A stretch of DNA of 64,000 bases from the NCBI GenBank assembly GCA_036874045.1, contig CM072341.1, forward strand, positions 1,066,501 through 1,130,500, written 5' to 3'. The translations under genes were made by a program, and so were the position numbers. Origin of the DNA: Cymodocea nodosa. Lineage: Eukaryota; Streptophyta; Magnoliopsida; Alismatales; Cymodoceaceae. Under the pieces are notes generated by a model. That model was not told where the DNA came from, searched no databases, and worked only from the letters and a program-made list of their open reading frames with translations. Below, one piece after another: positions 57,704 to 64,000 of the stretch (position 1 is its first letter; every line of letters starts with the position of its first letter).

Positions 57704-60630
57704 CTAAGCTCCTGCGAAGTAATTAAAGAGTAAGGTTAGGGAACGTTGCACATGCTCCTTCGCCAAACTAGCAAGCCTTCTGCATAGAATCTCCTTTCCG
57801 CCCAATGTGGTAAAAGATATGAATATCACGTCGTGTGTGATGTTCTTCTTCTCCAAGAGGGTATCCTCCTCAAAACATACCTCTTTAGGCACCTCAAGAT
57901 CTTCTAATGTCGACATGATAACTTGCAGCTTATCGTCGAACATAGACGACTCAAAAAGTTTTAAGTCATTGATATTAAAAATTGAATAAATTGACATATA
58001 ACTTGGTAGATCTAAACTCATTTTCTCCTATCATTTGTAGAATCCGAAATGGACCATACCGTAGTGGTTTGAGCATATGACCCACTCCTTTCAATCTTTG
58101 CCGCCTTAGATGAAGCCATACCAAATCTCCTTCAATGAATCTAGAAGGAACTCGGTGCTTACCATGCTAGTCTTTATATCGTTGTTGAGTTTGCTCAAGT
58201 TGTTGTTGAATATGTCGATGAATTGATTGAATATGTTTTATAAAATGGCAAGCCTTGGAAGCCTTAGTAGCCTTTGACGGAACAACGTCACCTACCACAG
58301 GTAACTCAAAATCAGGTGGACTATTAGGAAGAAACCCCAACGTTACCTCAAAAGGTGTCCTCCCCACAGATTCATGAAATGCCCTATTAAATGTAAACTG
58401 TACATAGGGCAAGCTATCATCCCATGTCTTTGGATGACGAATATTATAACTCCACAATAGATGAATCACCGTCCGATTATTGGGACTGTCTATGGATGAT
58501 ATGGTGTACTACGCTTCAATGAGGTATCCATCATCTCCCATAAGGACTACCAGAATATGATGAGAAATCGACTATCTCGATCAGACACAATCAATGAGGG
58601 TAGTCCAAAATGCATCCACACGTTGAAAAAATAACTTAGTTGCATCAGCCCTTGAAATAGACTTCTTACATGGCAACAACACTACCATTTTCAAGAATCG
58701 ATCTACAACAACAAATAGATAATCATGTCCACGCCTTGTCTATGGTAAACCACCAACAAAATCCCATGGTCGTGTTGGCACCGTCAAGGGTAGATGCATT
58801 CCAATCTTCCTATTATTGGGCTTTACTTGACTACATAAGACACATCCTCGAATGTATCTTGCCACATCTGTTGCTAGATGGGGCCAATGAATATATCGAC
58901 TGAGATGAGCAACTGTCTTGTTTACCCCAAAATGTCCTGCCACTTTTGAGGAATGGGCTTCACGTATCCAATGTAGCCTATCAGCTCCATAAGGAACACA
59001 TAATTGATGCCCCTTCCATAGTACTCCATCTACAATATGAAGCCCAATTTGTCGTCGATATTGCCCTTCCTTCCATGCTAAACAAAAATCAACATCGTCT
59101 TTATACAACGCCACTACCTCTTCTGTTGGCAAGGCTTTCCACCAAACCAAACTACTAAGGACTACTATTGGTCGAGAAAGAAAATCGACAAGCTTATTAT
59201 GTCCCCCTTGCTTATACTTTAACAATAAATTAAATTGTTGAAGATAAGCCATCCATTTCATATGACGAGTTTGTTGCAAACAACTTTGAGATTGCAAATA
59301 TTAAAGTGGACAATGGTCGATGTGGATGACTGTCTCTTTCCCCAAGATATAACACCTCCAATGTTTTATAGCCTGGTGTAATGCAAGAAACTCCTTATCA
59401 TATGTGGAATACATAAGTTGCACACCTTGTAACCGCTTCGAGTAATATGCAATAGGATGCCCCTCTTGAAGTAAAATTGCTCCTATTACATGGCCTGATG
59501 CATCAACATTTATCTCAAATGGTTGCTGGAGACTTGGTAACGCCAATACTAGCATCGTTGAAATATGACTCTTCAATTCCTCAAAAGCTTGCTGACTTAG
59601 TGGATCCCATACAAACTTTTGATGCAACTTCGTTAGCTAATGAAGTAGGGTTGCTATAACTAAAAAATTATGGATAAACTTCCTTAAATACTAACATGCT
59701 CCCAAGAAACTTCATACCTCGATTGTCTTTGTAGGGGCTAGCCACTTCTAGATGACTGAAACCTTTGTTGGATCTACCTATATTTCTCCATTGCCAATGA
59801 TAAAACCAAGATAAAGCAGTCAATCACGTCCCCATTCACATTTCTTCCCATTGAGATGTAACATGTTGCTCTATAGAACCTCCAACACCTATCGAAGATG
59901 CTCTACATGCTCCTCCATACTCTCACTATAAATGAGAATATCATCAAGGTAAACTAGTACAAACTGCTCTAGAAATGGCCATAACACATTGTTCATTAAC
60001 TGCATAAACGTAACCGAGGCATTGCACAAGCCAAAGGGCATTACCCTCCACTCATACAATCCTTGTCTTGTCTTGAAGGTAGTTTTCCATGAATCTTTCT
60101 CCTTCACCCGCACTTGATGGTAGCCACTTCGTAGATCTATCTTGGTGAAGACCCAAGCCACCTTCAATTGATCAAGAATATCGTCTATTTGTGGCAATGG
60201 ATAACAATTCTTGACTGTAAGCTTGTTGAGAGCATGATAGTCAATACAAAGTCGCCAACCTCTGTCTTTTTTTGGAATGAGCACCACGGAAGATGAACAA
60301 GGTGAAGTACTTGGACGGAGCACTCCCTTGTCCAATAACTCTTGAATCTGATTTTTAATCTCCTCATTCTCCAACACAGAGTACTAGTAGAGGGGAAGAT
60401 TTGGTAAAACACCATCCGTCATCAACTGGATCTCATGGTTGATGGTCCGCCTCGAAGGCAAACCTTGCAGCTCTGCAAACATCTCTAGAAACAGCTCCAC
60501 CACCAGTGTAAGTGCTTGTGGCTCTCCATGTAGTGTACCTGCAACCACCACCATCTCCTACTCCTCTTGTTGATGCAACATTACCATCACATAGGCTTTT
60601 AATGCATGCAACGTTCTTCATATTTGTTCC
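57704..60630 (-). mobile_element. Ty3/gypsy pol fragment
   Basis: Minus-strand fossil with, in order: the end of protease/linker (about 60620-60400), reverse transcriptase (60377-59889, with RLCIDYHALNKLT and the catalytic YLDDIL), RNase H (59627-59301, NVDASGHVIGA), integrase zinc finger and core (59297-58170) and a C-terminal region to 57704. Gag and LTRs are not seen. It ends abruptly at about 60630 against hAT DNA. Degraded, with several breaks. Confidence 0.85.
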
Positions 60631-61136
60631 ATGTAAACTTTGATGATAGAATATATTTTCTTCTAAGTTTAGTAACAGTAATTGAAGATATTCAAATCTG
60701 TATAGTTTGAAAGTAATGATGTTCTAACTAAAATGTTAAAAAATCATGGTTACTAGTGTCATTGAAGTTGAATTTATTGAAATTGCATGATATTTACGCA
60801 AATAGAAGTTGAGAGTCTGAAGAAATTTGAGAACTAAAATTTGAAAGAAAATTGATACCTTTACATATTTTGTGAAATAAAAATAGAAAATTAAATAGGG
60901 TGTGAAGAAAATTCTAATCATCTTATTTTATTTATAGATTTTCATACCTTCTTAATTCCTCTCTCCGTCTCCGTCTCCCTCTCTTTCTCTCTCTTGAACG
61001 TTGCATACACTAAAACGTTTGAATATTCGAACGTTGACACAACATTCGACTAAACGTTTGAATTTTTGGATCGAGCTAGAGTAGGTCAATATTTCATGGG
61101 TTGGGTCGGACTGACCTACACCATTAGACGTCTCTA
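60631..61136 (-). mobile_element. hAT DNA transposon, copy 2, 5' end
   Basis: Carries the outer end TAGAGACGTCTAATGG (reverse) followed by TTTTTAAC at 61137-61144, the same 8 bases as beside the other end at 51378-51385. Its inner 430 bases (60631-61060) repeat 53650-54075 at roughly 85-90% identity. Confidence 0.75.
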
Positions 61137-62789
61137 TTTTTAACGTGAAAGAAGACCCACAAAAATGTCAATATATTTTCTTGATCCACACACAAATCGA
61201 TACATAATATGCGTTACAACCTGGCCTTAACGTGGAATAATAAAATAATGCCTAACCATTATATCCTATAAATAAAGGTCAACAATATACGGACTTGCCA
61301 ACTTTAGAAGCAATCGTCACCTCCCGTCAAGTCAATAGAAATGAGAAAACAGTCTCCCTCTCTTGAATGTCTGCAAGGCCGGTCCAAGTTCAAATCTGAG
61401 CTGCTGCTGTTCTCGTTGGTGGATTTTTACTGAAATTTGCGGTATTAAATAATATTCTCTATGTTCATGCAGCTGATCCCATCTCAACGTAATTATAGTA
61501 TATCCACCGTCCAAGTACAAGTGTTTAATTATATCAAACAAGCAAATGAATCATTGAGTGGGATTTTAGCCATCCGGCGCTGGTGGAAGTTGTTGCTTCC
61601 TTTCCCAAACGGACGAAGTTCCTTCCAAAGGAATGACCGGTGCGATCCACTCCTGATACCCTGAGCAAAGTAGCAGATTTTAGGGGTGAAATGACCAAGA
61701 CTTCTCATGGGATGGAAAAATTACATATCAACTGCCTAGTTAATTTTTTCTTTTGGATGCATTGGGAAAAGGCTAAAAGTGTAAAATACTATTTAAAAAT
61801 ACTTTTACAATCAGATATCACTTTATACTACACCACTATCTCAATATTATTTTATCTGTCTTACACTTGTGAGAGTTTTAGATAAGTACAAGTATTTCAT
61901 GTATTTAGGTCGTACAATCATTATTTTTATGAACAATGTAGTTGTACATGGGAATGACTTTCAGTGAAACGTTGAAATCCCATCTAACTTGGGTAATACA
62001 TATATGTATTCAAATTCCAACATGATACATAATAAATGACATGTGTTTAAACTAGAAGTAAAGAAGAAAATAAAGAGAGCGGGTAATTTTTTATTTGATC
62101 TCAACAATCAAGAGTTTAATTAGGATATTGTGTGCGTACGTACATACTCCAGATTGTAAGCATCTACTTTATTTACTCTTACAGTTTATGGTATGGATCA
62201 GAAATTATGCCCCATACAGAAAACAAAGATATTTTATGGTATTTTGGAGCCATTTTGTTCGTTCTAGCATAATATTTGAAGTGGAAGAAGCCCCACAGAA
62301 ATCTCAGTATATTTTCTTGGTTGTGGAATTAGGTCCACTTACAAACAGATATATCAACCTGATCTTAACGTGGAATAATAAAAGAATACCTAATCATTGT
62401 GTCATATCAATTAAAGGTCAACAATGTACAAACTTGCCTACTTAAGAAGCAATTGTCACTTCCCATAAGTCAATAGAAACTAGAAAACAGTCTCCCTCTC
62501 TTGAAAGTCTGAAAGGCCAGTCCAACTCCAACTCTATGCTGCTGTCGGTGGATTTTTACTGAAATTTGCCGTATTGACTAATCCTCTCTATGTTCATGCA
62601 CATAATTTTAGTATATCTTCCAGCCAAGGGTTTAATTATATTGACCATGCAAATGAATTATTGTGCGGGATTTGGGCCATTCGGCCGGTGGAAATCGTTG
62701 CTTCGTTTGCCAAACGAAGTTCGAAAGGAATGACCGGCGCGAGCCGAAAGTCTTCTCATGGGTTGAAAAAATTACATATCTAACTAGTT
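61137..62789 (-). repeat. GRP-A upstream regions without a GRP gene, two copies
   Basis: 61137-61740 and 62275-62789 both match GRP upstream DNA ('gtg(g)aagaag.cccaca.aaa', 'ctgatcccatctcaacgtaat', 'ggccat.cggc'). 61735-61850 also matches 31691-31807 reversed. 61850-62270 is unassigned. No GRP coding sequence remains. The first copy continues the GRP-A3 upstream region across the hAT insertion. Confidence 0.65.
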
Positions 62790-64000
62790 AAAATTTTATT
62801 TCTACTAGTTTGAAAAGGCAAATAGTAGAGTTTTGCTAAAGGACGAATAGAACAAGAATTTTTAATCCTTTTATTAGTAAGATGTATTAATAAGTTCTGA
62901 AGAACTTTATTATCCGAGGGTTGTTTAAGCTTTCCAATTCTTTGAGTTTGTTGTAAGGACTTGCAAATTCTAAATGTCTGTGATGAGAATGTATAAACCG
63001 CACACACCTCCCTGCCAATTTCGATCATTCTCACTGATACTGCAAGGACTTGAAAATCTTGAATAAAGCGTATAATAAAAAAGAAATCGATACTGCAATT
63101 CATTTATATAGTCAATTAACTCACTGATATAAGGTTGAAGTTAAAAGTTAGTTTATATAAAACATTTGCAAGTTGAAGATCTTCAGTAACAATAGTTGTT
63201 CCAACTAAACTAATATTCACTAAGTCTTCATTTTGGTAGTTTGACATACTGTATACCATAGATTTTATCAATATTATGAATAAAATTCAAATTACAACAC
63301 ATGTGATTAGTAAGACTTGTACCTATAATTTAAATATGTTTTTTGACTGAGGCAAAATATGCAGAAATATTTTTTAAGGGATTTACAAGATGCCTTGATG
63401 TTAAGCTAGATTTAAAACCTATCATATTAAACATGGAATAAGTTTTTCAAGCAGAAGTATCTAAATGACTTATAAGTTGATTGTATTGTATTGCTCTTAA
63501 GTAACTAGTGTAGAGGGGCAATGACTTTATCGTTTTCTGCAAAAATATTTCGAGTAAAAGGTATTTCTTCCGTTACTAACATTTTTCATTGAGGATTACT
63601 TATCAAGAAACACTTCATGTAGTTCTTGCAGAATGTCTTTAACGAGGCTTATATAGATAATGCTCTCAGTAATTTCAAGTTCCATTGAATTAGAAATTCA
63701 AGCGGTGATCATATCATTGAACGTTTCTTAGGATCAATCCTATTGAATCATCAGAAAACCAAACTTATTTATTATGTTAAGGGCCTTATGCATATATAGA
63801 TCTACTCTAAGTGGGCTAACTCCCAACCATGTAGAAACTGCAACAATTCATAATATATGGATTATAACAAGGATGTCATATATATTTATCTCACTATTAT
63901 TTTATATGTCGTCCTAGTGGTTGTTCATCAAGATAGGACATTGAGTGTCATGTCTTACGTAGGACATTACAACTATCACATGAACGTTTAAGGGAAAGCA
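62790..64000 (-). mobile_element. Ty1/copia fragment at the window edge
   Basis: Third copy of the 30650-31690 fragment, again upstream of GRP-type DNA. The last 90 bases (63905-64000) match 28370-28450 reversed (gag region of the spacer element), so the copia homology is longer here and runs off the window. Confidence 0.65.

Noticed and set aside
1-64000. tRNA, rRNA or other classical RNA genes
   Set aside because: No tRNA A/B boxes with a foldable cloverleaf and no rRNA-like sequence were noticed by eye. A covariance-model scan would be needed to be certain.

Overview
This is plant nuclear DNA, very probably from a flowering plant. The evidence is spliced genes, a Ty1/copia element with an initiator-tRNA-like primer site, Ty3/gypsy and hAT elements, and above all secreted glycine-rich protein (GRP) genes of the plant cell-wall type. 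I cannot name the species. The window is a rapidly rearranging GRP cluster in AT-rich, transposon-dense DNA.

The GRP genes fall into three subfamilies. GRP-A (about 147 aa) has five intact copies: 2943-3389(-), 25514-25957(-), 32826-33269(+), 49855-50298(-) and 54486-54929(-). GRP-B has two copies: 14270-14830(-), 186 aa, and 45493-46599(-), 368 aa and internally expanded. GRP-C has one copy at 16853-17377(-), cut short by a stop. Each intact A and B copy has a TATA box 70-120 bases upstream. The A copies also share over 1 kb of nearly identical upstream DNA. A different small gene, not glycine-rich, lies at 4831-5183(-). It has two exons and encodes an 86-residue secreted peptide with an acidic middle and an Arg/Cys-rich tail of 11 cysteines. 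It does not appear as a single open frame and is found only by splicing.

Layout: 1-2.3 kb, old repeat and a gypsy gag fragment; 2.5-4.3 kb, GRP-A1 unit; 4.8-5.3 kb, Cys-rich peptide gene; 5.45-12.46 kb, old copia element (minus strand) with a 2-kb nested insertion; 12.46-13.5 kb, HSP70 pseudogene; 14.2-18 kb, GRP-B1 and GRP-C; 18.04-21.6 kb, hAT element with 8-bp target duplication ATATATAG; 21.6-27.0 kb, repeats and GRP-A2; 27.0-31.8 kb, spacer with copia fragments; 31.8-41.6 kb, an inverted copy of the left side (GRP-A2', hAT, HSP70), from which the DNA between HSP70 and hAT has been lost; 42-45 kb, LTR-like DNA and a 61-bp minisatellite; 45.4-51.4 kb, a direct second copy of the B-(C)-A module; 51.4-61.1 kb, a second hAT element split around GRP-A4 and a gypsy pol fragment; 61.1-64 kb, GRP upstream DNA without a GRP, then a copia fragment.

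The main structural feature is a very large inverted repeat, about 8.6 kb per arm around a 4.8-kb spacer. Its two GRP-A genes encode identical proteins. The same B-C-A module is also present as a direct duplicate on the right. Shared transposon insertion sites allow the order of events to be worked out. All identities and ages quoted are estimates by eye.
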